From: Patescibacteria group bacterium
GTDB lineage: Bacteria; Patescibacteria; ABY1; UBA10025; JAHIVO01
Direction: 5' to 3'
Assembly: GCA_028718605.1 (NCBI GenBank)
Contig: JAQULM010000002.1
Span: 322,004-386,003, forward strand
Length of the DNA: 64,000 bases
Every line of letters starts with the position of its first letter. The first letter of the stretch is position 1. The notes under the pieces are model-generated. The model was not told the DNA's origin. It saw only the letters and a list, made by a program, of their open reading frames with translations, and ran no database searches. The position numbers and the translations under genes are program-made. This document shows positions 33,768 through 42,200 of the stretch, in pieces.

Positions 33768-34841
33768 TTATTTTGCGAGCTGTTCCTTGAAAAAATCCAC
33801 GTACGGGACCGGCGTCGGGTTGAGCCGGTTGGAGAGCGCCAGATAGTAGTTCATATAGCTGCCGAAGAGGAGAATTTCCAGGACTTGCTCTATGGGTGTA
33901 CGGCCAGCCGCAATATAACTGGCAAAAGAAATCTTGTTTTTCAGGAGCACTTTCTTGGTAATGGCAAAACGCCGCTGTATCTTCGGCAAATACAGGCGGG
34001 ACTCGATAAATAAAAATTTCAAAACGCTGCGATTCGCGCGAGGCAATTTCAGGCCTTCCATCAGGTGGTGGTTTAATTCCGGAATCAGAAAGTAGGAGGA
34101 AAATACTTTGCTGTTTTCGTTGATCTGGTTGGCGAAGACGTGGGCATTGCCCGAAAGATGATCGGCACCGACGATAATCGGGATGCGGCCGGCGAATGCG
34201 CGCGCTGTTTGTTTCGCTCCATTCTTGCGCAGCGGCACTTTTGCGCCGAATCGACGGTGCAGGGCGACAATTTTCTGGACTGCCTCCTTGAACTCGCCCT
34301 CAGCCAGTTTCAGCAAACCGCTCCGCCGGAGCAGGACAATCTGCCCAATAACCGAATAGCCCAATCCCATGCGCGGCTGGTTGCAGGGATTAAACTGGGG
34401 AACGAAAAAATATCCCGGCACGCGGTACTTCTGTGCCAATCGGGCGAGTTTTGAATTCGCCATGCAAATAACCATCAGCTTCGCTTTCCGCCGGCGCGCT
34501 TCAGCAAATGTCGACAGGGGCTCCTCCGTCGTGCCTGAATAGCTAGAAATGATGTAGAGCGTTGTGCGATCTACAAAACCGGGCAACGAGTAATGATTTA
34601 TTATCTTGATGGGCACTTTCAACGCCGTTCCGAACAAAGACTCGATAATATGCCCACCGAGGGCAGAGCCTCCCATGCCGTTGATAAGTATATTTTTTAC
34701 CTGGCGGTAGGTACGTGGGATTTTTACCATGTTCGCCTCTTCCCATGCCTGCCTGCACTGCAAGCCGAGTGACTCGATTGATTGGAGCAGGTTTGATTTG
34801 TCGTACCGCCGGTACTGACTTGTGGAGTCGAGCAAATTCAT
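33768..34841 (-). CDS. Bifunctional phosphoglucose/phosphomannose isomerase-like protein
   Basis: The product has 357 residues. It is a double-SIS protein of the PGI/PMI type that converts glucose-6-P, and often mannose-6-P, to fructose-6-P: INGMGGSALGGHII (about 53-66) begins the first SIS domain, SSYSGTTEEPLSTF holds the phosphate-binding Ser/Thr loop, and ENSKVFSSYFLIPELNHHLMEG holds the conserved Glu and His near the active site. It would supply mannose-6-P for the mannosyl donors of the GT-C enzymes and link to the ROK kinase. It is transcribed alone, between a TATAAT promoter and a strong terminator. Confidence 0.88.
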   Translation of the reverse strand: MNLLDSTSQYRRYDKSNLLQSIESLGLQCRQAWEEANMVKIPRTYRQVKNILINGMGGSALGGHIIESLFGTALKVPIKIINHYSLPGFVDRTTLYIISSYSGTTEEPLSTFAEARRRKAKLMVICMANSKLARLAQKYRVPGYFFVPQFNPCNQPRMGLGYSVIGQIVLLRRSGLLKLAEGEFKEAVQKIVALHRRFGAKVPLRKNGAKQTARAFAGRIPIIVGADHLSGNAHVFANQINENSKVFSSYFLIPELNHHLMEGLKLPRANRSVLKFLFIESRLYLPKIQRRFAITKKVLLKNKISFASYIAAGRTPIEQVLEILLFGSYMNYYLALSNRLNPTPVPYVDFFKEQLAK

Positions 34842-34866
34842 AGTGTTTGTTTAAAATTGTACATCC

Positions 34867-34895
34867 ATTATACGGTATTGGGAACAATAAAACAA
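34867..34895 (-). promoter_or_regulatory. Promoter of the PGI/PMI gene
   Basis: On the minus strand: TTGTTT (34895-34890), 17-bp spacer, TATAAT (34872-34867); the leader is about 19 nt. It diverges from the yebC promoter and slightly interleaves with it. Confidence 0.65.
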
Positions 34896-34897
34896 AT

Positions 34898-34926
34898 TTG
34901 AAATTTTGCTTAAAATATGGTATATT
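34898..34926 (+). promoter_or_regulatory. Promoter of the yebC-ruvC-glucan operon
   Basis: TTGAAA (34898-34903), 17-bp spacer, TATATT (34921-34926) with extended TGG (34918-34920). The leader before ATG 34966 is about 33 nt. Confidence 0.75.
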
Positions 34927-34965
34927 GAATGGCGAACGGGTGTATTTTTTTATGTAAAATATCAT

Positions 34966-35691
34966 ATGTCTGGACACTCAAAGTGGAGGCAAATCAAACG
35001 CCAGAAAGCCGTCACTGACAACAAACGCGGTAACCTTTTTACAAAGCTCGCGAATGGAATCTCGATCGCCGCCAAACGCGGCGGGAAAGATCCCACCATG
35101 AATTTCCAGCTGCGCATGGCTATCGATAAGGCGAAAGCAGGCAATATGCCGAATGAAAACATCGAACGGGCGATCAAACGCGGTGCCGGCGAACTTGCCG
35201 GCGCGGCCATCGAGGAAGTGACATACGAAGGCTTTGGCCCGGGCGGAACTGCAATCATCATCCAGACTGCAACCGACAATAAAAACCGCACGGCGGGCAC
35301 TATCAGGAGCACGCTGACGAAATTTGGCGGTAACCTCGGCGGCAGCGGAAGTGTTCAGTGGATGTTCCAGCAGCGTGCTGTTATCCGCATTGCGCGCGAA
35401 CAGATCACTGACCGCGATGCGCTCGAACTGGCGCTCATCGACGCAGGCGCGGACGACATTGCCGACGAAACAGAAGGCATAACAGTCTATGCGAGCCCGG
35501 AACGGTTTGCTGGCATCAAAGCGGCCTTAGAACAATCGAACATCCAGACGGCCTCGGCCGATATCGAGCTTGTGCCGCAGAATAAAGTTGCCCTCCCGAA
35601 CGAACGCGCTGCTGAGCGGCTCAATGAACTGCTCGAAGAGCTTGAACAAAATGACGACGTAAGCAACTACTTCACCAATGCAGATGCCTAA
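34966..35691 (+). CDS. yebC: YebC/PmpR-family transcription or translation factor
   Basis: The product has 241 residues from ATG 34966, fixed by the conserved MSGHSKWRQIKRQK start; a frame start at 34906 overlaps the promoter. Other family segments are NFQLRMAIDKAKAGNMPNEN, IERAIKRGAGE, YEGFGPGG, DNKNRTAGTIRSTLTKFGG and a late IELVPQNKV. YebC proteins were described as DNA-binding regulators, and some act on ribosomes at proline-rich stretches. Pairing with ruvC is common in bacteria; here the genes overlap by 14 nt. It leads a nine-gene operon. Confidence 0.95.
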   Translation: MSGHSKWRQIKRQKAVTDNKRGNLFTKLANGISIAAKRGGKDPTMNFQLRMAIDKAKAGNMPNENIERAIKRGAGELAGAAIEEVTYEGFGPGGTAIIIQTATDNKNRTAGTIRSTLTKFGGNLGGSGSVQWMFQQRAVIRIAREQITDRDALELALIDAGADDIADETEGITVYASPERFAGIKAALEQSNIQTASADIELVPQNKVALPNERAAERLNELLEELEQNDDVSNYFTNADA

Positions 35692-36178
35692 ACGGCGGAT
35701 TATCATGGGCATTGACCCCGGCTTCGCAATCACCGGCTACGGAATCATCCAGCTGTCCAAACACACCGTTTCCCCCGTGCAGTATGGCGCCATTACGTCG
35801 TCCGCACGAGAACCGTACGGACAGCGGCTCGAGAAACTGTACCGCGAGCTCACCACGGTAATCAAACGTTATAAGCCCGATACGATTGCGGTTGAAAAGC
35901 TCTTCTTCTCAAAAAACGTAACGACCGCGCTGAAGGTTGGGGAAGCGCGGGGCATCGCAATGCTTGCCGCATCGCAGAGCGGTGCAGCGATACTCGAATT
36001 TACTCCCCTGCAGATTAAACAGGCAATGACAGGATACGGCCGCGCTGGAAAAGCCCAAATCCAAAAAATGGTTGAGCAGTCGCTCTGCCTGGGGCGGTGC
36101 CCGAAGCCTGACGATATCGCTGACGCACTCGCAATTGCGATCTGCGGTGCTTACACAAAAGACTTTTCACGCGAGTAA
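35678..36178 (+). CDS. ruvC: Crossover junction endodeoxyribonuclease RuvC
   Basis: At 166 residues it has the normal RuvC length. RuvC resolves Holliday junctions with two metals held by four acidic residues: Asp13 in GIDPG, Glu73 in AVEKLFF, and Asp146 with Asp149 in PDDIADALAIAIC, all present. FSKNVTTALKVGEARG is also characteristic. It starts inside the end of yebC. ruvA and ruvB are not in the window. The glycogen synthase gene begins 2 nt after its stop, so a DNA-repair gene and a carbon-storage pathway share a transcript here. Confidence 0.95.
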   Translation: MQMPKRRIIMGIDPGFAITGYGIIQLSKHTVSPVQYGAITSSAREPYGQRLEKLYRELTTVIKRYKPDTIAVEKLFFSKNVTTALKVGEARGIAMLAASQSGAAILEFTPLQIKQAMTGYGRAGKAQIQKMVEQSLCLGRCPKPDDIADALAIAICGAYTKDFSRE

Positions 36179-36180
36179 CC

Positions 36181-37677
36181 ATGGCAAAAACACTCCGCAT
36201 CGCAAGCATATCATCAGAGGTTTCCCCCTACTCCAAAACTGGCGGCTTAGCTGACGTGACGAAGGCGCTCTCAAAAGCGCTTTCGAACCACGGCCACAAG
36301 GTTTCGGTAGTAACGCCGTTCTACAAATTCATCAAAGATCAGGACCTCAATCTAAAACGGGTGAAGGAAACCGCGACGGTGGTCGTCGGACGGCAAAAAT
36401 TTCCCGTTTCGTATCTCAGGTTGGATGTCAACCCAAACCTGGCTATTTTCTTTGTGGTCATTGATGCCCTCTTTACGAAACGCTCAAATGTATATGGATA
36501 CCCAGATGACAACCTGCGGTTTCTCGTTTTTAATATCGCCGCATTGAGATTTCTCGACAACTTGACGCCACGCCGCGACATCATCCACTGCCATGATTGG
36601 CAGGCGGGCTTGGTCCCGTACTTCCTCACAAAATACCCACAGCGGTTCCAGTCGCTCCGGCGATCTGCAACCGTATTCACCATCCATAATCTCACATTCC
36701 AATCCGGCAAGAATTGGTGGAGCATCCCAAAACGATCACGCGATGACGGAAAATTCGACCCACTGAAAAATCCGGCAAAAATCCGATTCCTCAATTTTAC
36801 GAAACGTGGAATACTATACGCCGATACGATCAATACGGTCAGCGAACGGTACGCGGAAGAAATTTTGACACCGGAGTACGGCCAAGGCTTGGATAAGTGC
36901 CTCCGAGCTCGCAAAACAAACCTGTACGGCATCATTAACGGCATTGATTATACGATACATAATCCGGCTTTTGATGGGAATATCCGATTCAAATACGACT
37001 GGAATAGCCTCGGCCGCAAGAAAAAAAATAAGCTTGAGCTGCAAAAAATCGTCGGTATCGAACAGAACCCGGAGATTCCCCTGATCGGCGTCGTCAATCG
37101 GCTCACGGAGCAGAAAGGCTTCCGTCTTATCATGGAAACCTTCGAGGTGCTCATGCGCATGCCATTGCAAATTGTTATTCTCGGGAGCGGTTTTCTTGAG
37201 TACATCACGTTTTTCAAAAAAATGGCGCGCACGTACCCGCGGCGGTTCGCATTCTTCACGCCTTTTTCAGAACAAATGGAATCAAAAATTTATGCCGGAT
37301 CGGACATGTTCCTCATGCCGTCGCGGTTTGAGCCATGCGGAATTTCCCAGCTGAAAAGCTTGCGGTACGGATCCATACCGATCGTGCACGAAACCGGCGG
37401 CCTCTCTGACACGATCACGAATTACAGCCCCCGCACCCGAAAAGGAAACGGCTTTGTTTTCAAAAAATACGCTCCTGAGGACTTCCTCATAACGATTGCC
37501 CGGGCTCTTGAAAATTACAAATACTCGCAGGCGTGGGAATACCTCGTCTGGTCGTCCATGCAGCAAACCTACTCGTGGGAATTGCCCGCACGAAAATATC
37601 TGCTCCTCTACTCTCGCGCGATAAAAACCAGGCCAAAAAACCGAACTACATTAATTATCCCCCACCAACACGAATGA
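36181..37677 (+). CDS. GT5 glycogen/starch synthase-like protein, copy 1
   Basis: The product has 498 residues, near the GlgA norm. GT5 enzymes add glucose from ADP- or UDP-glucose to an alpha-1,4-glucan. Seen: EVSPYSKTGGLADVTKAL with the Lys-x-Gly-Gly donor loop (19-22), IIHCHDWQAGLVPYF, TIHNLTFQ, YGIINGIDYTIHNP, GVVNRLTEQKGFRLI, and the C-terminal MPSRFEPCGISQLKSLRYGSIPIV-type segment with the catalytic Glu, followed by ETGGLSDTI. Inserts differ from copy 2 (42.2 kb), so the copies are not recent. It overlaps the first GH57 gene by 4 nt (ATGA). Confidence 0.9.
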   Translation: MAKTLRIASISSEVSPYSKTGGLADVTKALSKALSNHGHKVSVVTPFYKFIKDQDLNLKRVKETATVVVGRQKFPVSYLRLDVNPNLAIFFVVIDALFTKRSNVYGYPDDNLRFLVFNIAALRFLDNLTPRRDIIHCHDWQAGLVPYFLTKYPQRFQSLRRSATVFTIHNLTFQSGKNWWSIPKRSRDDGKFDPLKNPAKIRFLNFTKRGILYADTINTVSERYAEEILTPEYGQGLDKCLRARKTNLYGIINGIDYTIHNPAFDGNIRFKYDWNSLGRKKKNKLELQKIVGIEQNPEIPLIGVVNRLTEQKGFRLIMETFEVLMRMPLQIVILGSGFLEYITFFKKMARTYPRRFAFFTPFSEQMESKIYAGSDMFLMPSRFEPCGISQLKSLRYGSIPIVHETGGLSDTITNYSPRTRKGNGFVFKKYAPEDFLITIARALENYKYSQAWEYLVWSSMQQTYSWELPARKYLLLYSRAIKTRPKNRTTLIIPHQHE

Positions 37678-38903
37678 TTTGGGCAAATTTTTTCCATATT
37701 TACCAGCCGCCGAATTGGCCACCCGCAATCATAAAAAAGGTTGCGGACGAAAGCTATCGTCCGTTTCTTGATATCCTGAAACGCCACCCGTCCCTCAAGG
37801 TTACGCTGAATATTTCTGGCTCACTTACCGAGCAGCTCGCCCAGCACAAGCTCCACGACATTATACTGGACATCAAACGTCTCGCGACACTCAAGCAGAT
37901 AGAATTCACCGGCACGGCGATCTACCACCCAATATTGCCGCTGATCCCCACTGAGGAAATCGTTCGGCAAATTGAGTTGAATACGGCGGTGAACCAGAAA
38001 TATTTCGGCCATATATACAAACCGACGGGCTTCTATCCGCCGGAAATGGCGTACGGACGCAAAGCCGCGCTCACCATTCAGCCTCTCGGCTTCAAGTGGA
38101 TCATCGCTGACGAAATAAGCAGCGCCGGAAAACTCGGCCGCACCAGATTCGACCGCCGATACCATATCATCAACACGTCCATCGACATTATTTTCAGGAA
38201 TCGCGCGATTAGCGATTACTTCGCTTTCCATGCAAACCCGAGCAACCCGGGAGGATTCTGGGATGCTATCCGCGACGATAACCGCAGTGCGCAGGCGCTT
38301 GTTACCGGAATGGACGGTGAAAACCTTGGCCACCACCGAAAGGGATGGGATGCTTTTTGGGAACAGCTGGTCACTGCCCAACGCGTACAGACAGTCACGA
38401 TAAGCGAGCTTCTTGCGCGGTACCAAAAAAGAGAAACCATCAGTCCGCGCCGCGCAAGCTGGTCTTCCCAGGAACGCGAAATCGAACAAGGAAGCCCCTA
38501 TGTACTCTGGGATGACCCCCATAATCCAATCCACGAACTGCAGTGGCGGCTTCTCAGGCATGTTACTTCGCTCGTCGAGGAGCAGAAACAGAACCCGCTC
38601 TATATGAAAGCCCGGGAATTGCTTGATCGCCAGCTCTCCTCGGACCAATTTTGGTGGGCATCGGCAAAACCGTGGTGGAGTCTCGACATTATCAAGCGTG
38701 AAACAAAGGAGCTCGTCCGTATTGCCCAATATATTAATGAGAAAGACACGCTGACGTACGAATTGTCCCATATGATACTCACAACCGCCAAGTCGTGGCA
38801 AGATGAAAATAAATTCGAAATAACCGCCAACGAATACCTCAATGCGAATGGGGACACCGGTGTCCGGTATATCGGCGGCCGGATGATATCTGCGAATAAA
38901 TAA
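37674..38903 (+). CDS. GH57-family protein, copy 1
   Basis: The product has 409 residues from ATG 37674, overlapping the GT5 stop; a frame start at 37533 is a shadow. It begins MIWANFFHIYQPP, close to the LHxHQP start of GH57. The expected nucleophile is Glu124 in GFYPPEMAYG and the acid/base Asp214 in TGMDGENLGHH. GH57 members include 4-alpha-glucanotransferases, amylases and branching enzymes; a branching or debranching role next to GT5 would make sense, since no GlgB or GlgX is seen. The large C-terminal part (FWWASAKPWWSLDII) is shared with copy 2. Confidence 0.85.
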   Translation: MIWANFFHIYQPPNWPPAIIKKVADESYRPFLDILKRHPSLKVTLNISGSLTEQLAQHKLHDIILDIKRLATLKQIEFTGTAIYHPILPLIPTEEIVRQIELNTAVNQKYFGHIYKPTGFYPPEMAYGRKAALTIQPLGFKWIIADEISSAGKLGRTRFDRRYHIINTSIDIIFRNRAISDYFAFHANPSNPGGFWDAIRDDNRSAQALVTGMDGENLGHHRKGWDAFWEQLVTAQRVQTVTISELLARYQKRETISPRRASWSSQEREIEQGSPYVLWDDPHNPIHELQWRLLRHVTSLVEEQKQNPLYMKARELLDRQLSSDQFWWASAKPWWSLDIIKRETKELVRIAQYINEKDTLTYELSHMILTTAKSWQDENKFEITANEYLNANGDTGVRYIGGRMISANK

Positions 38904-38917
38904 TTAATACTACGATC

Positions 38918-40297
38918 ATGTACTGGGCGAATTTTTTACACATTTACCAGCCCCCAACCCAGAAAGAATACTGGGTGAAGAAAATCGCGAACGAAAGCTA
39001 CCGCAAGCTGATCAAGGGCTTCACGGAAAATCCCCATGCGAAAGCAACGTTGAATATCAACGCAGGCTTAACCGAACTCTTCGCAAAGTATGCTTGCCGC
39101 GACGTCATCGCCGGCATACGGATGCTGGCAGAACGCGGCCAGATCGAGCTCACCGCGAGCGCAAAATACCACCCCTTCCTCCCCATGATGCCCAAGGATG
39201 AAATCGTCCGTCAGATCGAGTTGAATACTGCAACAAACCGCCGCTATTTTGGCTCCGCATACAAACCGACGGGGTTCTTCCCGCCGGAAATGGCGTACAA
39301 CCGTAACGTTGCCGATGTCATTGCAGGCCAGGGGTACCGCTGGCTCATCCTCGATGAGCTTGCTTTCTCGGGAAAAATTAAAGACATCGACTGGACAAAA
39401 ACCTACACAGTGCGCGGGCATGACAATCTCCACGTTTTCTTCCGCGAGCGTGAAGCGAGCTTCCGTATACTGTCCGCCGAAATCGGGATGAGCATCTTCT
39501 CGGGCAGCATGCTCATCAAGCTCCTCGGAGAGCGCGTTCATAACAAGGAATACCTTATCACCGCCATGGACGGAGAAACATTCGGCCACCACCGGCCGGG
39601 CCTTGAATACCTCCTCTTTGACCTCTATAAGACGAAAGAATTGCAGCCCGTTACGATTTCCGAACTCACGGCGTTCTTTCCCGCATCGGCAGCCATCGAG
39701 CCGCGGCCGTCGTCATGGGCACTGATGATGAAAGACATCGAACGCAACACGCCATTTTCACGGTGGAACGACAAACACAACACCATCCATGCGATGCAAT
39801 GGCAGCTCACGAATCTCGCCATACAGAGCATCAAGCGACTGAAAAAAACGTTCAAGCGGTACCCGCGCGTCCGCCATGACCTGGATCGCGCGCTCCACTC
39901 CGACCAATACTGGTGGGCCTCGGCGATGCCGTGGTGGAGCATCGAAATGATCGAAGCGGGAGCGAAGGACCTCCGCGACGTCATACTCGAATCCCCGGTC
40001 AGCAAAACAACAAAAGCTAAAGCGCAACAGTTATACCAAAACATCCTCTTTACAGCTTTTGACTGGCAACGGTCAGGCAAGGTTGATGTGCTGGCAAAAT
40101 CGGCTGACGAGGACGTTACACAGCGTATTACCACTGATATTCCGTACATACCGGAGGCAGAATTCAACAGCATCATCGCGAACCTTGAGAAACAGATGCA
40201 TGAGGCGGCAAGTTCCCAAGAGTACGAACGCGCCGCGCAAATCAGAAATCGCGTCAACGAACTCAAGGAAAAGAAAGATCAAATTACGAAGCGTTAA
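38918..40297 (+). CDS. GH57-family protein, copy 2, with a C-terminal UVR-like motif
   Basis: The product has 459 residues and is a clear paralogue of the gene 14 nt upstream: MYWANFLHIYQPP, Glu124 in GFFPPEMAYN, Asp218 in TAMDGETFGHH, and YWWASAMPWWSIEMI. The last 45 residues are extra: an IIANLEKQMHEAASSQEYER-type helix followed by AAQIRNRVNELKEKK, which matches the UVR motif of UvrB/UvrC and Clp/McsA proteins and would form a helical hairpin for protein contacts. The substrate is probably an alpha-glucan. The two copies may act as a pair with different cleavage or transfer preferences. Confidence 0.85.
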   Translation: MYWANFLHIYQPPTQKEYWVKKIANESYRKLIKGFTENPHAKATLNINAGLTELFAKYACRDVIAGIRMLAERGQIELTASAKYHPFLPMMPKDEIVRQIELNTATNRRYFGSAYKPTGFFPPEMAYNRNVADVIAGQGYRWLILDELAFSGKIKDIDWTKTYTVRGHDNLHVFFREREASFRILSAEIGMSIFSGSMLIKLLGERVHNKEYLITAMDGETFGHHRPGLEYLLFDLYKTKELQPVTISELTAFFPASAAIEPRPSSWALMMKDIERNTPFSRWNDKHNTIHAMQWQLTNLAIQSIKRLKKTFKRYPRVRHDLDRALHSDQYWWASAMPWWSIEMIEAGAKDLRDVILESPVSKTTKAKAQQLYQNILFTAFDWQRSGKVDVLAKSADEDVTQRITTDIPYIPEAEFNSIIANLEKQMHEAASSQEYERAAQIRNRVNELKEKKDQITKR

Positions 40298-40300
40298 CGT

Positions 40301-41296
40301 ATGGCATCACAACGATATGCGCCATCTCGGCTCCGGGAACGGCAGCGCGGCCTGGCAATTATCCGGCAGGTTATCGCTTCACAGAATTTTCGCACTGATA
40401 AAAAAATCAAGTTCGGCGACCGCTATTACATTGCAGAAGGTTCGCTGCGAAGCACCCCGGCGCTCTTTAAATCCTGTATCTTCCCCCCATCCTTCGACCA
40501 CCTCACGCACCAAAAGTTCTCGCGGGAAATTATCTTTCTGACATTCGTCAAGCGTTCACACTTCAACGCCCTCAAGCGCGCAGTCCCGTACGTGTATGCC
40601 TCATCAGTCAGCCACCGCGCATGGTATATCCGTGAGTACTTTGGCGGAATCCGGCAAAATATTCACGATGGGAATATCCGCTTTCGGCCGTCCTTTTTCA
40701 CGCCGGCATCGCTCCGCTGGGTGCTCAATACGTTCTTCGAGCTACAATCGATCCGCGAGCAGGACTTGCCGGACCGTTTTAAAAAACTGCTTTACGCGCC
40801 CCAAACGTTCGCATATCTGTGGCGCTTTGTCAGGCCGTTTCGCCAGCACGTTGATGCGTTTACCCGCATACCTAACGCAAGCCAGCGCGCCTTCGCGGTA
40901 TTACGCGCCCACAACACCCTCGCAGCTCGCTTTCCGCGAGTTTTAGCGCACCAGGAACCGTATGCGCCCCACATCCTAAAAACGGGCGCTTCGTATCGGC
41001 TCATTGACTGGGAAAATATCGGCTGGGCGTCCATCATGAAAGACTTTGTAACGATATGGATGCGTGCATCGAGTAATCCAGCATGGCAACGCGCCTTGTA
41101 CCATCGCTTAAAACGGCGGTATGGCTCGTACGCGGGGTTCAATAATCTCTGGTCATCAACCGTGTTGCTTCAATCAGTATTCAATACCATTGGCTATCAT
41201 TTTTACCCAGACAAAAAAGATTTCGCCGAGCTTGGGAAATTTTCTGCACAGAAAATCCGGGAGATCCTCGCCAACAATTTCCGGATGTATAATTAA
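40301..41296 (+). CDS. APH/maltokinase-fold protein with altered catalytic loop
   Basis: The product has 331 residues. The arrangement suggests an aminoglycoside-phosphotransferase-like kinase fold: an N-lobe beta hairpin with ALFKSC (Lys57), FSREIIFL (Glu76), a helical C-lobe, the position of the catalytic loop reading AHQEPYAPHIL (216-226), and RLIDWENIGWASIMKDF (234-250), whose Asp236 fits the metal-binding Asp. The usual HGDxxxxN is thus HQExxxxH: the base Asp is Glu and the Asn is His. In glucan clusters APH-fold proteins can be maltokinases; here activity is uncertain. It starts 3 nt after the GH57 gene. Confidence 0.55.
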   Translation: MASQRYAPSRLRERQRGLAIIRQVIASQNFRTDKKIKFGDRYYIAEGSLRSTPALFKSCIFPPSFDHLTHQKFSREIIFLTFVKRSHFNALKRAVPYVYASSVSHRAWYIREYFGGIRQNIHDGNIRFRPSFFTPASLRWVLNTFFELQSIREQDLPDRFKKLLYAPQTFAYLWRFVRPFRQHVDAFTRIPNASQRAFAVLRAHNTLAARFPRVLAHQEPYAPHILKTGASYRLIDWENIGWASIMKDFVTIWMRASSNPAWQRALYHRLKRRYGSYAGFNNLWSSTVLLQSVFNTIGYHFYPDKKDFAELGKFSAQKIREILANNFRMYN

Positions 41297-41305
41297 CGCC
41301 TCCCT

Positions 41306-42187
41306 ATGAGACAGTTTATCGACCTCCACGTGCACTCACACTATTCTGAGGGCGATTACTCCGTCAATGAGCTGCTCCAGCGCGCGCAATCAGAAAACAT
41401 TTCAGCGCTGGCACTCGCTGACCACAATACAATCGCAGGCATTCAGGAACTATTGACCGAGGCACCACGCGCCGGAATCAAGGCAATTGTCGGCATTGAG
41501 CTCTATGTACATCATAACAGCCGGCAGCTGCATATCCTCGGGTATAATTTCAGCACAACAAACGCCGCTCTAGCATCCTCCCTGGCAGCGCTGCGGAAAG
41601 ACAATGCTCGCAATGTCACACGCTCCATACACAGCCTTGAGGAACAAGGGTATACTATCAGCGAGGAGGCGATTCTCGCCCTTCCATCCCAATCCATCGG
41701 AGTTATCCATTTGCTCCGCGAATTAGAAAGTTTCGAGGCAAACCGGGTAAAAATGCAGGCAGCGCTCCCTGCAGAAAAACAAACGTTTTTCGAAAAAATC
41801 AGTTACTTGTTCGGATTCCATGCTCCCGCGCATTTCCCCGTTTCAGCCCTTCCCGCAGGCGATGCAATCAAGCTCATTCATGGCGCGGGGGGCAGTGCGG
41901 TACTCGCCCACCCCGGACAACAATTAACGCACGCGGACGACTCACTGATCCGGAACCTGGCGCGCTTAGGCCTTGACGGCCTCGAAGTGCTCTCCCCGTA
42001 CCATACCTGGCACCAAATTGAATACTACCAGCACCTCGCTCAAGAGCTCAAGCTACTGATGACTGGCGGCAGCGACTTCCACGGGGACTTTCCTGCTAAC
42101 AAGCAAGGTTTCCTCAAAAGCCAGCTCGATTACTTCAAGATTCCAGTGTCTTTCCTGAATGGACTGACCACGCCCGGTACTCAATAA
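41306..42187 (+). CDS. PHP-domain metal-dependent phosphoesterase (TrpH/RNase AM-like)
   Basis: The product has 293 residues. It is a compact PHP domain with DLHVHSHYSEGD (6-17; His8, His10), LALADHNTIAGI, IVGIELYV, LHILGYNF, VLAHPGQQ and the late GGSDFHGD, which together make the metal site. Stand-alone PHP proteins of this layout act as 3',5'-nucleotide or 5'-3' RNA phosphatases. Its job inside a glucan operon is unclear; it might hydrolyse a sugar phosphate. It starts 9 nt after the kinase-like gene and ends 13 nt before the second GT5 gene. Confidence 0.85.
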   Translation: MRQFIDLHVHSHYSEGDYSVNELLQRAQSENISALALADHNTIAGIQELLTEAPRAGIKAIVGIELYVHHNSRQLHILGYNFSTTNAALASSLAALRKDNARNVTRSIHSLEEQGYTISEEAILALPSQSIGVIHLLRELESFEANRVKMQAALPAEKQTFFEKISYLFGFHAPAHFPVSALPAGDAIKLIHGAGGSAVLAHPGQQLTHADDSLIRNLARLGLDGLEVLSPYHTWHQIEYYQHLAQELKLLMTGGSDFHGDFPANKQGFLKSQLDYFKIPVSFLNGLTTPGTQ

Positions 42188-42200
42188 TTAACCTCTTACC

